From the NCBI GenBank assembly GCA_023460395.1, contig JAEWQB010000018.1, positions 1-64,000 of the forward strand: a stretch of 64,000 bases of DNA, given 5' to 3'. Of the stretch, positions 17,392 through 26,480 are shown one piece after another. The stretch's first letter is position 1, and the number at the start of each line of letters is the position of its first letter. Source of the stretch: Pseudomonadota bacterium (lineage in GTDB: Bacteria; Desulfobacterota; Desulfovibrionia; Desulfovibrionales; Desulfovibrionaceae). The notes beneath the pieces are model-generated. The model was not told the DNA's origin, searched no databases, and was given only the letters and a program-made list of their open reading frames with translations. Both the position numbers and the translations under genes were made by a program.

Positions 17392-18507
17392 ATGACCAAC
17401 GATCTTTCTCTGCATGCCGTTACAAAACGGTTTGGCGACTTTGTCGCCGTGAACGACATTTCTCTGGACGTCCCAACCGGCTCCTTTTTCTCCATCCTTG
17501 GCCCCTCTGGATGTGGAAAAACTACCCTGCTGCGCATGGTTGCGGGGTTTGAAGAGCCATCTAGCGGCACCATTGCCATCCGGGGCCGGGACATGGCGAA
17601 TGTTCTCCCCAACCTTCGCCCGGTGAACCTCGTCTTTCAGCATCTGGCCCTGTTTCCCATGATGTCTGTGGCGGAAAATATCGCCTTCGGCCTCAAAAGG
17701 CGTGGGGTGCGCACGACGGAAGCCCGCTCCCGCGCGGACGCCATGCTGGAACGCGTGGGCCTGCCCGGCTATGGCGACAAACGCATCGCCCAGCTATCCG
17801 GCGGACAAAAACAACGCGTGGCCATTGCCCGCTGCCTTGTCCTAGAGCCTTCCGTCCTTCTGCTGGATGAGCCACTGGGTGCGCTGGATCTGAAGCTGCG
17901 TGAAAAAATGAAAGTGGAACTGAAAAAACTTCAGGCCAAGGTAGGCACCACCTTCATCTATATTACGCACGACCAGTCCGAAGCCCTTGTCATGTCCGAC
18001 CGGGTGGCTGTCATGAACAAAGGTACCTTCGAGCAGGTGGGCACACCGCAAGAGCTGTATAGTGAACCCGCCACTCCGTTCGTAGCCCGCTTCGTGGGCG
18101 ACAATAACCTGTGGGCGGGGACGGTGGAAGAAACCTCGGACCATACCGTGACGTTGCGTACCGACGAAGGCTATGTTTTCCACGCCCGGTTACGGGGCAG
18201 CCTTTGCACGGATTCCCGCGTGAATATGTTTTTGCGGCCTGAAGCCATGCTGCTGGAACCCAAAGACACCACCGGCATGAACCTCTTTGAGGTCACGCTT
18301 AAGGCCATTCTCTTTGACGGAGCCAACAGCCGTCTGCTCACCGTCACCGATCAGGACCACGAGCTTTTGGTCAGGCTGCCCCAGAACCGGACCTTCGACA
18401 ACATGGAACCGGGACGCCGTTTCACTGTGGGCTGGAACCCGGAATCTGGAATTTGCTTCCCCATGACGGAAGAATCCGCCTGTACCGACGAGGAGGAAGA
18501 GCTATGA
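17392..18507 (+). CDS. potA: Polyamine ABC transporter ATP-binding protein
   Basis: The 371-residue ABC ATPase has Walker A GPSGCGKTT, signature LSGGQKQRV, Walker B VLLLDEPLGALD and a C-terminal TOBE-like domain (from about residue 270). It energises import through PotB and PotC. ATG 17392 is chosen because an in-frame upstream ATG lies within the terminator stem. The ribosome site is weak. Its stop codon overlaps the potB start (ATGA). Confidence 0.92.
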   Translation: MTNDLSLHAVTKRFGDFVAVNDISLDVPTGSFFSILGPSGCGKTTLLRMVAGFEEPSSGTIAIRGRDMANVLPNLRPVNLVFQHLALFPMMSVAENIAFGLKRRGVRTTEARSRADAMLERVGLPGYGDKRIAQLSGGQKQRVAIARCLVLEPSVLLLDEPLGALDLKLREKMKVELKKLQAKVGTTFIYITHDQSEALVMSDRVAVMNKGTFEQVGTPQELYSEPATPFVARFVGDNNLWAGTVEETSDHTVTLRTDEGYVFHARLRGSLCTDSRVNMFLRPEAMLLEPKDTTGMNLFEVTLKAILFDGANSRLLTVTDQDHELLVRLPQNRTFDNMEPGRRFTVGWNPESGICFPMTEESACTDEEEEL

Positions 18508-19370
18508 GCGCTCCGGGCATGCGGCAATCCCGCATGGTGTTCTGGCTCTTTTTCGCCCCCGTGCTTGCGTGGCTGATGCTCCTCATTGTCCTGCCACACC
18601 TCGACATGCTGTACCTCAGCTTCCGCAGTGGCAGCTTTTCCAACCCCAATTGGACGTTGGATAACTACCGCACCTTTTTTCAAGAACCCATTTATTGGCT
18701 CACTTTCGTACGGACCGCGTCCTACGCCATCATTACCACGCTGTTCACGCTGGTATTAGGACTTCCGGTGGCATTTTACATCGCCAAGGTCGTCCGCCCG
18801 CAACGCTCCGGCGCGCTTATGGTGCTATTGTTGCTCCCCTTCTGGGTCAGCGAACTGGTGCGCGTGTACGGCTGGATGATCCTCCTGCGCGAATCCGGCG
18901 TTATTAACTTTTTCCTGCTGCGGCTCGGCATTGTGGATGCCCCGATTGAAATGCTTTACAATGACGCCACCATGATCATGGGACTGGTATACACCTCCAT
19001 GCTTTTCATGGTCGTCCCACTGGTTTCCGTTATGGAAAGCTTGGACAACAGCCTTGTGGAAGCCGCATACGACCTTGGGGCAAGCCGCCTCTGCATCTGG
19101 CGCACCATCATCATCCCACATAGCAAACCGGGCATAACCTCTGGTTGTATTGTGGTTTTCATGCTCTCACTGGGGAATTACCTTACCCCCAATCTTATGG
19201 GAGGCAAAAACTCCCTGTGGTTCACCGAACAAATTTACAACCAGTTCATCGCCAGCTTCAACTGGAACCAAGGCTCGGCTTTCGGCTTCTTACTGCTGGC
19301 CCTCAGCTCTGGCATTGTCTGGGCGGGCCTCACTCTGACCCGCCAAAAATTGGGTGAGGTGGCATCATGA
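18504..19370 (+). CDS. potB: Polyamine ABC transporter permease
   Basis: The 288-residue inner-membrane permease has about six helices and the EAA loop EAAYDLGASRLCIWRTIIIP, which docks on PotA. GAGGAAGAG precedes ATG 18504, which overlaps the potA stop. The potC start overlaps its own stop in the same way, so potABC are translationally coupled. Confidence 0.92.
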   Translation: MSAPGMRQSRMVFWLFFAPVLAWLMLLIVLPHLDMLYLSFRSGSFSNPNWTLDNYRTFFQEPIYWLTFVRTASYAIITTLFTLVLGLPVAFYIAKVVRPQRSGALMVLLLLPFWVSELVRVYGWMILLRESGVINFFLLRLGIVDAPIEMLYNDATMIMGLVYTSMLFMVVPLVSVMESLDNSLVEAAYDLGASRLCIWRTIIIPHSKPGITSGCIVVFMLSLGNYLTPNLMGGKNSLWFTEQIYNQFIASFNWNQGSAFGFLLLALSSGIVWAGLTLTRQKLGEVAS

Positions 19371-20227
19371 TCCGATCTTTGCCCAACGGACGCTCCTACC
19401 TCTGGTCGTTCCACGCCTTTGTTGTCGCCTATTTCATATTCCTATTCGCCCCGCTGATAGTAACCTGCGTGCTGGCGTTCAATAACTCAGACTTCCCATC
19501 ACTGCCCTGGTACGGGTTTAGTCTGGACTGGTTCTTTTCTCCCGGACCGGACAGGGTAGGCGTGTTCCACGACAGCCAGAACCTGCGTGCCATCCTGACC
19601 AGCGTGGAAACCGCTCTCTGTGTTTCCGTGCTTAGTGTGGTGGTGGGCACCTGCGCTAGCTTTCTCTTTGAGCAGGAGGACTTCCCCTTCAAAAGCGGCC
19701 TCTACATGCTCATGCTAGCCCCTCTGGTCATTCCCGGTGTGATTTTAGGCATTTCTCAGCTCCTTGCCGCCAACACGCTGGGCGCATGGCTGGAAGACTC
19801 TCTGGGATGGGATGTGGAAGTGCTGCGCCCCAGCTTCTGGCTGGTAGTTATCGGGCAGTTCTCCTTTATTACCACCTTCGTCACACTGGTGGTGTCCGCC
19901 CGTCTGCGTAAGTTTGACCACAGTCTGGAAGAAGCCGCACTCAATCTGGGAGCCACCCGGTTCGGCGTCATTCGCCACATCACCCTCCCCTTCCTGCGGC
20001 CCTCCATTCTGGGCGCGGGAGCCGTAGCCTTTCTGATGAGCTTCGAAAACTTCAACACAACGCTCTTCCTTGTGGGCTCACATCCCACATTACCCATTAA
20101 TCTCTACCTACAGGTCCGCGACGGCAGCACCCCAGTCATTAACGCCATATCTTTCCTGCTCATCGTAGGCACCTCCGTGCTGGTATTGCTCAATCTCTAC
20201 TTCAGCCGCAAGGGAACCGGGGAATAA
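19367..20227 (+). CDS. potC: Polyamine ABC transporter permease
   Basis: The 286-residue second permease has an EAA loop reading EEAALNLGATRFGVIRHITL and about six membrane helices. It is the last gene of potD-potABC and ends 118 bp before a strong bidirectional hairpin. The permease pairs with PotB to form the channel. Confidence 0.92.
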   Translation: MIRSLPNGRSYLWSFHAFVVAYFIFLFAPLIVTCVLAFNNSDFPSLPWYGFSLDWFFSPGPDRVGVFHDSQNLRAILTSVETALCVSVLSVVVGTCASFLFEQEDFPFKSGLYMLMLAPLVIPGVILGISQLLAANTLGAWLEDSLGWDVEVLRPSFWLVVIGQFSFITTFVTLVVSARLRKFDHSLEEAALNLGATRFGVIRHITLPFLRPSILGAGAVAFLMSFENFNTTLFLVGSHPTLPINLYLQVRDGSTPVINAISFLLIVGTSVLVLLNLYFSRKGTGE

Positions 20228-20345
20228 GCGAGCCGGGGAACACGCCAAGACAGCCTTTGGCAACCACAGAGGTGACTTCCCCTAACCGCCACATACCGTG
20301 CCGGGCACGCTCTCGCGTAGCTGGACAGAGGCCGCAAAAATAACA

Positions 20346-20378
20346 AAACAGGCGTTGGAATTTTTCCAACGCCTGTTT
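20346..20378. terminator. Bidirectional terminator between potC and the dpp operon
   Basis: A 15-bp perfect stem (20346-20360 with 20364-20378) with a 3-nt loop and A/T flanks on both sides. It lies between two convergent operons and can serve both. The rest of 20228-20485 holds no gene. Confidence 0.88.
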
Positions 20379-20485
20379 CATTTACTGCCGTATTGCTCAC
20401 AGACACTCTGGTGCGGCGCATTACAGGAATGCAGAGGGAGTATTTCCCTGCCCGCCAGAGGCAAAAATGGCCCCTTCAGTTCGGG

Positions 20486-21496
20486 CTACAACCGGCCTTC
20501 CTCCACTCCGTGGCAGGCCACGAGGGTTCCCCCTTCCACGGTGCGCGGGTGGGGGACTTCCTGTCTGCAACGGTCATTCGCGTGGGGACAGCGCCCGTGA
20601 AACACACAGCCGGAAGGCAGGTTTATGGGCGTTGGCACGTCTCCAGAAAGGCGCATATGCTGGAACCCCTTGCCAATGCGCGGAATGGCGGACAGCAGGG
20701 CCTTGGTATAGGGATGCTGAGGGTTGGAAAACAGCTGCGCGGTTGAGGCAAGTTCGCACAGTGAACCAAGATAGAGCACGGCCACCCTGTCCGAAATATG
20801 CTCCACCACGGAAAGATCATGACTGATGAACAGATACGTCAGGCCGCGTTGCTCCTGAAGATCCATCATCAGATTCAGTACCTGCGCCTGAATGGACACG
20901 TCCAGAGCGGAGATAGGTTCGTCCGCCACAACGAATTCCGGGTTCAGCACCAAGGCTCTGGCAAGCGATATACGCTGCCGCTGACCACCGGAAAATTCGT
21001 GCGGATACCGCACTCCCCACAGCGGATTGATACCCACCTGTTCCATCACTTCGCCCACGCGCTCGCGCACCTGCGCATCCGAAAACTCTGGACGATGGAA
21101 CCGCACCGGCTCTTCCAGAATCTGCTTCACCCGCATACGGGGGTTCAATGAAGCATAGGGATCCTGAAAGACCATTTGGGCTTTTGTACGAAAGGGACGG
21201 CGGCGCGTGCCGTGCAGATTGTCTACCCGTTCTCCGCGAAAGTGAATTTCCCCGCTGGTGGGCGGATGCAGACCAATAACGACGCGTGCAAGGGTGGACT
21301 TCCCGCATCCCGACTCACCCACCACGGAAAGGGTTTCGCCTTCCATAATCTCAAGGCTAACGTCGTTCACGGCGTGCACTACGGCGCGGTTACGCACCAG
21401 CTTGCCACCGGAAAAGGCGAATTGTTCCAGCAGGCCACCGGAAATATCAAAATGTTTAACAATATGTTGTATACTGACAAGCGGACTTTTTCCCAT
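20486..21496 (-). CDS. dppF: Peptide ABC transporter ATP-binding protein, DppF/OppF type
   Basis: The 336-residue ABC ATPase has Walker A GESGCGKST, signature FSGGQRQRI, Walker B EFVVADEPISALD and the C-terminal oligopeptide-permease Cys region (GCVFHGRCPHANDRC), which in OppD/DppD homologues binds an iron-sulfur cluster. ATG 21496 with TGGAG upstream lies 2 bp after the dppD stop. It is the last gene of dppABCDF. The Opp or Dpp symbol cannot be separated on sequence alone. Confidence 0.88.
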   Translation of the reverse strand: MGKSPLVSIQHIVKHFDISGGLLEQFAFSGGKLVRNRAVVHAVNDVSLEIMEGETLSVVGESGCGKSTLARVVIGLHPPTSGEIHFRGERVDNLHGTRRRPFRTKAQMVFQDPYASLNPRMRVKQILEEPVRFHRPEFSDAQVRERVGEVMEQVGINPLWGVRYPHEFSGGQRQRISLARALVLNPEFVVADEPISALDVSIQAQVLNLMMDLQEQRGLTYLFISHDLSVVEHISDRVAVLYLGSLCELASTAQLFSNPQHPYTKALLSAIPRIGKGFQHMRLSGDVPTPINLPSGCVFHGRCPHANDRCRQEVPHPRTVEGGTLVACHGVEEGRL

Positions 21497-21498
21497 GA

Positions 21499-22458
21499 CT
21501 ACTCCAGTACGTGACATGCGGCGCACACGCCGGACGATTTGCGTTCCAGAACGGGCACGCTGGTGAGGCAGATGTCCTTACGGAGTCCACAGCGATCATT
21601 GAAGGCACAGCCTTCAGGAACTTCTGACAAGCTGGGCATGCTGCCGGGAATCTGATTCAGACGGCGCCCTGTCGCCCCCTCCGGCAAAGCGGCGATCAGG
21701 CCACGGGTGTAGGGATGCTGCGGGGCGCGACATATCTGGTCGGTTTCCCCCAGTTCCACAATACTGCCCGCGTACATCACCGCCACCTTCTGCGTTACCT
21801 GCGAGACCACGCCCAGATCGTGGGTAATGAGAATAAGCCCCATGTTTTCGGTCTTACATAGCTCCAGAAGCAAGTCCATAATCTCCGCCTGAATGGTCAC
21901 GTCTAGCGCCGTTGTCGGCTCGTCAGCGATAATCAGGCTCGGCCCGGTGAGCAGCGCTATGGCGATGACAATGCGCTGGCGCATACCCCCGGAAAACTCG
22001 TGAGGATACTGCTTCAACCGCTTTTCCGGCGAGTTGATGTACACTTTGCGCAATTTATCCATGGCGATGGCTTCTGCTTCTGCCCGGCTCATTTTACTAT
22101 GCGCCAGCACCGTCTCCACCATCTGAGTACCGATGGTAAGCACGGGATTCAGGGTCATCATGGGATCCTGAAAAATCATACTGATACGGTTCCCCCGCAC
22201 CTGCCGCATCTCTTCATGAGAAAGGCTGGCGAGGTCTTTACCGTCAAACCACACCGATCCGCCCGCAAGAAAACCGGGTTTGGAAATAAGATTCAGGATA
22301 GAAAAACCCGTCACAGATTTACCCGCCCCAGACTCTCCCACAAGACCCAGCCTTTCCCCTTTATTCAGGGAAAACGACACGTTGTTCACGGCGGTCAGGG
22401 CTGTATCACGGAACGCAAACTTAACGGTAAGGTTGCGCACATCGAGCAATGGTTCCAT
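21499..22458 (-). CDS. dppD: Peptide ABC transporter ATP-binding protein, DppD/OppD type
   Basis: The 319-residue ABC ATPase has Walker A GESGAGKS, signature FSGGMRQRI, Walker B LIIADEPTTALD and the Cys-rich C-terminal segment (GCAFNDRCGLRKDIC) of the family. ATG 22458 follows AAGGGGG at good spacing; a longer frame upstream would overlap dppC. It pairs with DppF to power the permease pair. Confidence 0.9.
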   Translation of the reverse strand: MEPLLDVRNLTVKFAFRDTALTAVNNVSFSLNKGERLGLVGESGAGKSVTGFSILNLISKPGFLAGGSVWFDGKDLASLSHEEMRQVRGNRISMIFQDPMMTLNPVLTIGTQMVETVLAHSKMSRAEAEAIAMDKLRKVYINSPEKRLKQYPHEFSGGMRQRIVIAIALLTGPSLIIADEPTTALDVTIQAEIMDLLLELCKTENMGLILITHDLGVVSQVTQKVAVMYAGSIVELGETDQICRAPQHPYTRGLIAALPEGATGRRLNQIPGSMPSLSEVPEGCAFNDRCGLRKDICLTSVPVLERKSSGVCAACHVLE

Positions 22459-22468
22459 GGCTGCCCCC

Positions 22469-23377
22469 TTAGTCCTTGTACAGTTTGGGGTTAAGGAAAT
22501 CGCGCAGCCAGTCACCCAGCAGGTTGATAGAAAGCACCAGCAACACCAGCACAAGGCCGGGGAACAGGGTTATCCACCAACTTCCGCTTAACACGTAAGT
22601 AAAACCGGACTTAATGAGCGAGCCCAGCGAAGGCTGGGTGGCGGGCATGCCCAGCCCCAGAAAGGAAAGAGCTGCTTCGCTCATAACAGCGTTAGCCACC
22701 TGCACGGTGGAGATAACCAGCACCGGGGTGAGCGTATTGGGGAGAATGTGCCGCCACATAATACGCGAAGGCTTTAGCCCGATCACGCGAGCTGCTTCCA
22801 CATATTCCTTTCTCTTCTCCGCCAGCACGGAAGCGCGGACAGTACGGGCATACTGCGGCCATTCGGAAATGCCGATAACAAAAATAAGGAACGGCAAGGC
22901 AATTTTGGCATAGCCACCCACGCCAAGCGCGGTTTGCAGAATCGCACCAAAAAAGATGGCCACCATATAGGACGAAAAAGAAAGCTGCACGTCGGTAATA
23001 CGCATAAGAATGGAGTCTATCTTTCCGCCCTTATACCCGGACACCAGACCAACGAGAATGCCCAGCCCGGCTTGCAGCGCCACCGCGCCGATGCCAATGA
23101 GCAAAGAAACCCGCGTTCCGTACAGAATGGTGGACCAGATATCGCGCCCCTGTGCGTCTGTGCCGAGCAGGAATTTTCCCTCTCCAGAAACCCATATAGG
23201 CGCTATTTCCGCGTCCAGAATATTTATTTGTTTGCCGTCATAGGGATTCTGCGTAGCGAGAAGCGGCGCAAAAACAGCCATAAACAACAGCACTGCCAGA
23301 ATAATAAAGCTGCCCAGCGCAATGGGATCGCGCAGGAAGCTATACAAAAAGAACGACTCACGGAATCGTTTCCACAT
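22469..23377 (-). CDS. dppC: Peptide ABC transporter permease, DppC type
   Basis: The 302-residue membrane permease has the N-terminal OppC-type segment and the EAA loop EAARVIGLKPSRIMWRHILP. GTDAQGRDIWSTILYGTRVS is a typical DppC/OppC block. It follows dppB by 3 bp and precedes dppD by 10 bp. Confidence 0.91.
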   Translation of the reverse strand: MWKRFRESFFLYSFLRDPIALGSFIILAVLLFMAVFAPLLATQNPYDGKQINILDAEIAPIWVSGEGKFLLGTDAQGRDIWSTILYGTRVSLLIGIGAVALQAGLGILVGLVSGYKGGKIDSILMRITDVQLSFSSYMVAIFFGAILQTALGVGGYAKIALPFLIFVIGISEWPQYARTVRASVLAEKRKEYVEAARVIGLKPSRIMWRHILPNTLTPVLVISTVQVANAVMSEAALSFLGLGMPATQPSLGSLIKSGFTYVLSGSWWITLFPGLVLVLLVLSINLLGDWLRDFLNPKLYKD

Positions 23378-23380
23378 ACG

Positions 23381-24358
23381 TTATTTCCTCCCCGAAACGC
23401 GGACGGTGGGGTTCACCAGTCCGTAAATAATGTCCACCACCGTATTCACGGTGACGAAAAGCGCCCCCACAAAGATGAGGTAGGCTACCAACAGGGAGGT
23501 ATCCGAGCGTTCCACGGCCTCAATAAACATAAAGCCCATGCCCTGCCACTGGAACACACTCTCCGTGAGAATGGTGTAGGCGAGCATAATGCCTATTTGC
23601 ACGCCCCCCACCGTAATGACCGGGAGCAGCGTGTTCTTGAAGGCGTGAACCATAAGCACACGCCATGGCTTAAGCCCTTTGGCGCGGGCAAATTTAACAT
23701 ATTCCGTCTGGAGTGTTTCCTTCATCTCCGCCCTGATCAGGCGGATGAACAAAGGCAACATGATGGAAGAAAGGGCGATGGACGGCAGAATAAGGTGCAG
23801 CAGTCCGTCAATGGTAAGGAATCCGGTATCCCAGACACCCCAGAGAAGCACCGTTTCTCCCCGTCCGTAGGAAGGCAGCCAGTGCAGTTCCACCGCGAAG
23901 ACGTAAATGAGCAGAATGGCGGTGAGAAAAACGGGAATGGAAACCCCCACAATGCTGCCGCCCATAATTAAACGCGACAACACGGATTTAGGCTTCACCG
24001 CCGCGTATATCCCGGAAGGAACAGAAACGAGGAGAATGATAAGGCTGCTCGCAAACACCAATTCCATGGTGGCAGGAGCCTTTTTCAAAATGACTTCGGT
24101 AGCGGGCTTGCGATAAAAGAAAGATCGTCCCAAGTCGCCATGTAACGCGTTTTTTACAAACCGGGACCACTGAGTAAGAATGGGATCATTCAGTCCCAGC
24201 TGATCGCGCAGAGCAGTTCTATCCGCCTCAGAGACGGACATGCCCACCATTTCGCGCACCGGATCCCCGAAGGTATACTTAATGCCAAAGCCAATAATGG
24301 ATATGACAAACATGACGAGCAGCGCTTGTGCCACCCGCCGGATGATGAAAGCAATCAT
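23381..24358 (-). CDS. dppB: Peptide ABC transporter permease, DppB type
   Basis: The 325-residue membrane permease begins with MIAFIIRRVAQALLVMFVIS, as in the DppB/OppB family, and has the EAA-like loop FARAKGLKPWRVLMVHAFKN. No clear ribosome site precedes the ATG. It lies 198 bp after dppA, with an intrinsic terminator hairpin between them. Confidence 0.91.
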   Translation of the reverse strand: MIAFIIRRVAQALLVMFVISIIGFGIKYTFGDPVREMVGMSVSEADRTALRDQLGLNDPILTQWSRFVKNALHGDLGRSFFYRKPATEVILKKAPATMELVFASSLIILLVSVPSGIYAAVKPKSVLSRLIMGGSIVGVSIPVFLTAILLIYVFAVELHWLPSYGRGETVLLWGVWDTGFLTIDGLLHLILPSIALSSIMLPLFIRLIRAEMKETLQTEYVKFARAKGLKPWRVLMVHAFKNTLLPVITVGGVQIGIMLAYTILTESVFQWQGMGFMFIEAVERSDTSLLVAYLIFVGALFVTVNTVVDIIYGLVNPTVRVSGRK

Positions 24359-24512
24359 ATAGGTTTCGTCTTATTTACAGTTACACATGGTTGCAGCGTG
24401 TCCCCGTACAGATGAGAACCGGCAGGATGCCGGTTTCTTGGTAATATCCCTTTCAAAGTTGCCTAATTGCGACGACGGACGCCCGCCGCCGCTCAAAGCC
24501 GCTTTGAAAAGG

Positions 24513-24539
24513 AAAACCGGGGCGGCGCTGCCGCCCCGG
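24513..24539 (-). terminator. Intrinsic terminator between dppA and dppB
   Basis: A 9-bp GC-only stem (24517-24525 with 24531-24539) is followed on the minus strand by four T. It lies 18 bp past the dppA stop and should lower readthrough into dppBCDF. A second short inverted repeat, AACCGGCA/TGCCGGTT at 24417-24435, lies further on and has no T run. Confidence 0.8.
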
Positions 24540-24556
24540 AAAACATATTCCCACGT

Positions 24557-26164
24557 TTAGCGCATGTTCAAGTCGCCGAAGTAGGGGAAGTCCATCACGT
24601 TTACAACTTCCTTGGCGTTCACCAGATTGGTGGAAGCAGCCCAAGAAAGATCCTGCCAATGCAGGGGAATGTAGGCGGCGTCATCGCTGAGGAGACGTTC
24701 CACCTGCTGGAGCATGGCGGTACGCTTGGCAACGTCGGTTTCCGCGTTGGAAGCGGTGATCAGCGCGTCCACTTCAGGATTGCAGTAGTTACCAGAGTTG
24801 TACTGGCCCATACCGGTTTCCTTGTTGGGGCACATGGTCAGGTATTCAGTGAAGTTGGCGGAGTCTTCGGTATCCGAATGCCAGCCGATAAACTGAATGT
24901 CCGCCACCTGTGCGTCAAACTCATCCCAGAACTGAGCCTTGGGCATGGTCTTCAGGTTCACCTTGATGTTGATCTGTTCCATCATTGCTACGAAGGCCTG
25001 AGAGATGGCTTCATCCTTCACGTAGCGGTTGTTGGGGGCGATCATGGTGACTTCGAAGCCCTTTTCGTATCCGGCTTCTTTCATGAGCTGCTTGGCTTTT
25101 TCAATATCGTAGCGGGGCTGCAGGTCTTCCACATAGCCCAGATAGCCTTTCGGGCTTTGCTGAGCTGCGGGGGTTGCGCGTCCCTTCAGAATCTTCTCTA
25201 CGATACCTACGTTGTTGGTAGCGTAGTCAATTGCCATACGCACGCGCTTGTCCTTGAATTCCGCACGACGTGCCTGATTCAACTGCAGCGTTATGACGCG
25301 GGTACCGGAAAGGGTGATCAGATCCACGTTTTCAGCGGCATCCAGACGGTCATAATCTTGCGGAGGCACTGGCTGAATCCAGTCCACGTCACCGGAAAGC
25401 AACGATGCCACGCGGGTAGCTTCGTTAGTGATGGGGCTAAATTCAATGGTTTCGATATTGCCACGCGGCGCCCAGTAGCCCTTGAAGGCGGTGAACACGG
25501 TCTTCACGCCCTGTTCACGCGAGGTCACGGTGAAAGGACCGGTGCCGGATTCATGATCGTTGGCAAAGGAAGGACCGGACTTCACGATGGCGCTCTTGTC
25601 CTGCCCGCTTTCGTCCTTGCCGGAGTAAAACACGCTGTCCATGGGGAAGATGTAGGTAGCCATGTTCATCAGCAACGGATATGGCGTCTTCGTCTTCAGA
25701 TCCAAGGTGTAGTCGTCCACCACAGCCACGGGTTCAAAAAGTTCAAAGAGTCCCTTGAAGTCGGGGGAATTTTTCAGGCGGTTCAGGGTCCACGCCACGT
25801 CCTTCGCGGTAAAGTCGTTGCCGCTATGGAACTTCACGCCCTTGCGCAGATAAAAACGCACCGTCAGGGGGTCAATGCGTTCCCACTTTTCAGCCAGACG
25901 GCCTTCAAACTGCATGTCCTGCGTCCAGCGCACCAACGGGTCGAACACCATGTGCGAATACTGGAGCATACCGCCAGAAAGCTGCACCAACGGGTCCATC
26001 GATACCGGGTCGGCATCCATGGCAAGGCGTAGCACCTTTCGCGCGGGAGCGGCGGGAGCTTCCTGTTTAGCCGCAGCTTTCTCTTCCTTTTTCTCTTCCT
26101 GCCCGCAGCCGAACACCAACAGGCTGGCGAGCAGCATGAGAACTACAACGCTGAAACGTTTCAT
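24557..26164 (-). CDS. dppA: Peptide ABC transporter substrate-binding lipoprotein
   Basis: The 535-residue type II binding protein of the SBP_bac_5 family serves dipeptide, oligopeptide or nickel-type importers. A lipobox (LLVFGC, Cys about residue 20) marks it as a lipoprotein, followed by a Lys/Glu-rich linker. RLAMDADPVSMDPLVQ opens the mature domain. ATG 26164 follows GGAGG with seven bases between. The true ligand cannot be read from sequence. It heads the operon and is set off from the pump genes by a terminator. Confidence 0.9.
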   Translation of the reverse strand: MKRFSVVVLMLLASLLVFGCGQEEKKEEKAAAKQEAPAAPARKVLRLAMDADPVSMDPLVQLSGGMLQYSHMVFDPLVRWTQDMQFEGRLAEKWERIDPLTVRFYLRKGVKFHSGNDFTAKDVAWTLNRLKNSPDFKGLFELFEPVAVVDDYTLDLKTKTPYPLLMNMATYIFPMDSVFYSGKDESGQDKSAIVKSGPSFANDHESGTGPFTVTSREQGVKTVFTAFKGYWAPRGNIETIEFSPITNEATRVASLLSGDVDWIQPVPPQDYDRLDAAENVDLITLSGTRVITLQLNQARRAEFKDKRVRMAIDYATNNVGIVEKILKGRATPAAQQSPKGYLGYVEDLQPRYDIEKAKQLMKEAGYEKGFEVTMIAPNNRYVKDEAISQAFVAMMEQINIKVNLKTMPKAQFWDEFDAQVADIQFIGWHSDTEDSANFTEYLTMCPNKETGMGQYNSGNYCNPEVDALITASNAETDVAKRTAMLQQVERLLSDDAAYIPLHWQDLSWAASTNLVNAKEVVNVMDFPYFGDLNMR

Positions 26165-26480
26165 CCAAAACCTCCAATGCTCTGTGAAAAAACAGATAGC
26201 TCTTTCCAACTAGCCGAAACGCACCGGCCTTCGCGGCAACCGCGCGCGCGGAAACAGAAGAGAACGCGCGGCAGAGTGGACGAGGCTCGGCGAAATATCC
26301 CTATATCCAAACCCGGTTGAGGGCGGGAAGTCAAGTTCTTTCTGGAGCCGTAAAACCCTTTATTGTCAACGCGTTCAGCCTGCGGGGGTAGTCGTCTGCC
26401 ACTCATGGGCGGTAATGCCGCCGACACTTCCGCAGAGCCGGACAACGCCACCTGAGAAATACGGCTGTTCCCGCAGCGGC
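26165..26480. other. dppA upstream region, no gene
   Basis: This 316-bp gap lies between the cysQ-like stop and dppA, both on the minus strand, so dppA probably has its own promoter here. A short inverted repeat GGCGG/CCGCC is at 26408-26422, without a T run. I see no further supportable signal. Confidence 0.45.

Noticed and set aside
24467..26032. A 521-codon plus-strand frame antisense to dppA
   Set aside because: It mirrors the codon structure of dppA and shows no motif, signal peptide or ribosome site.
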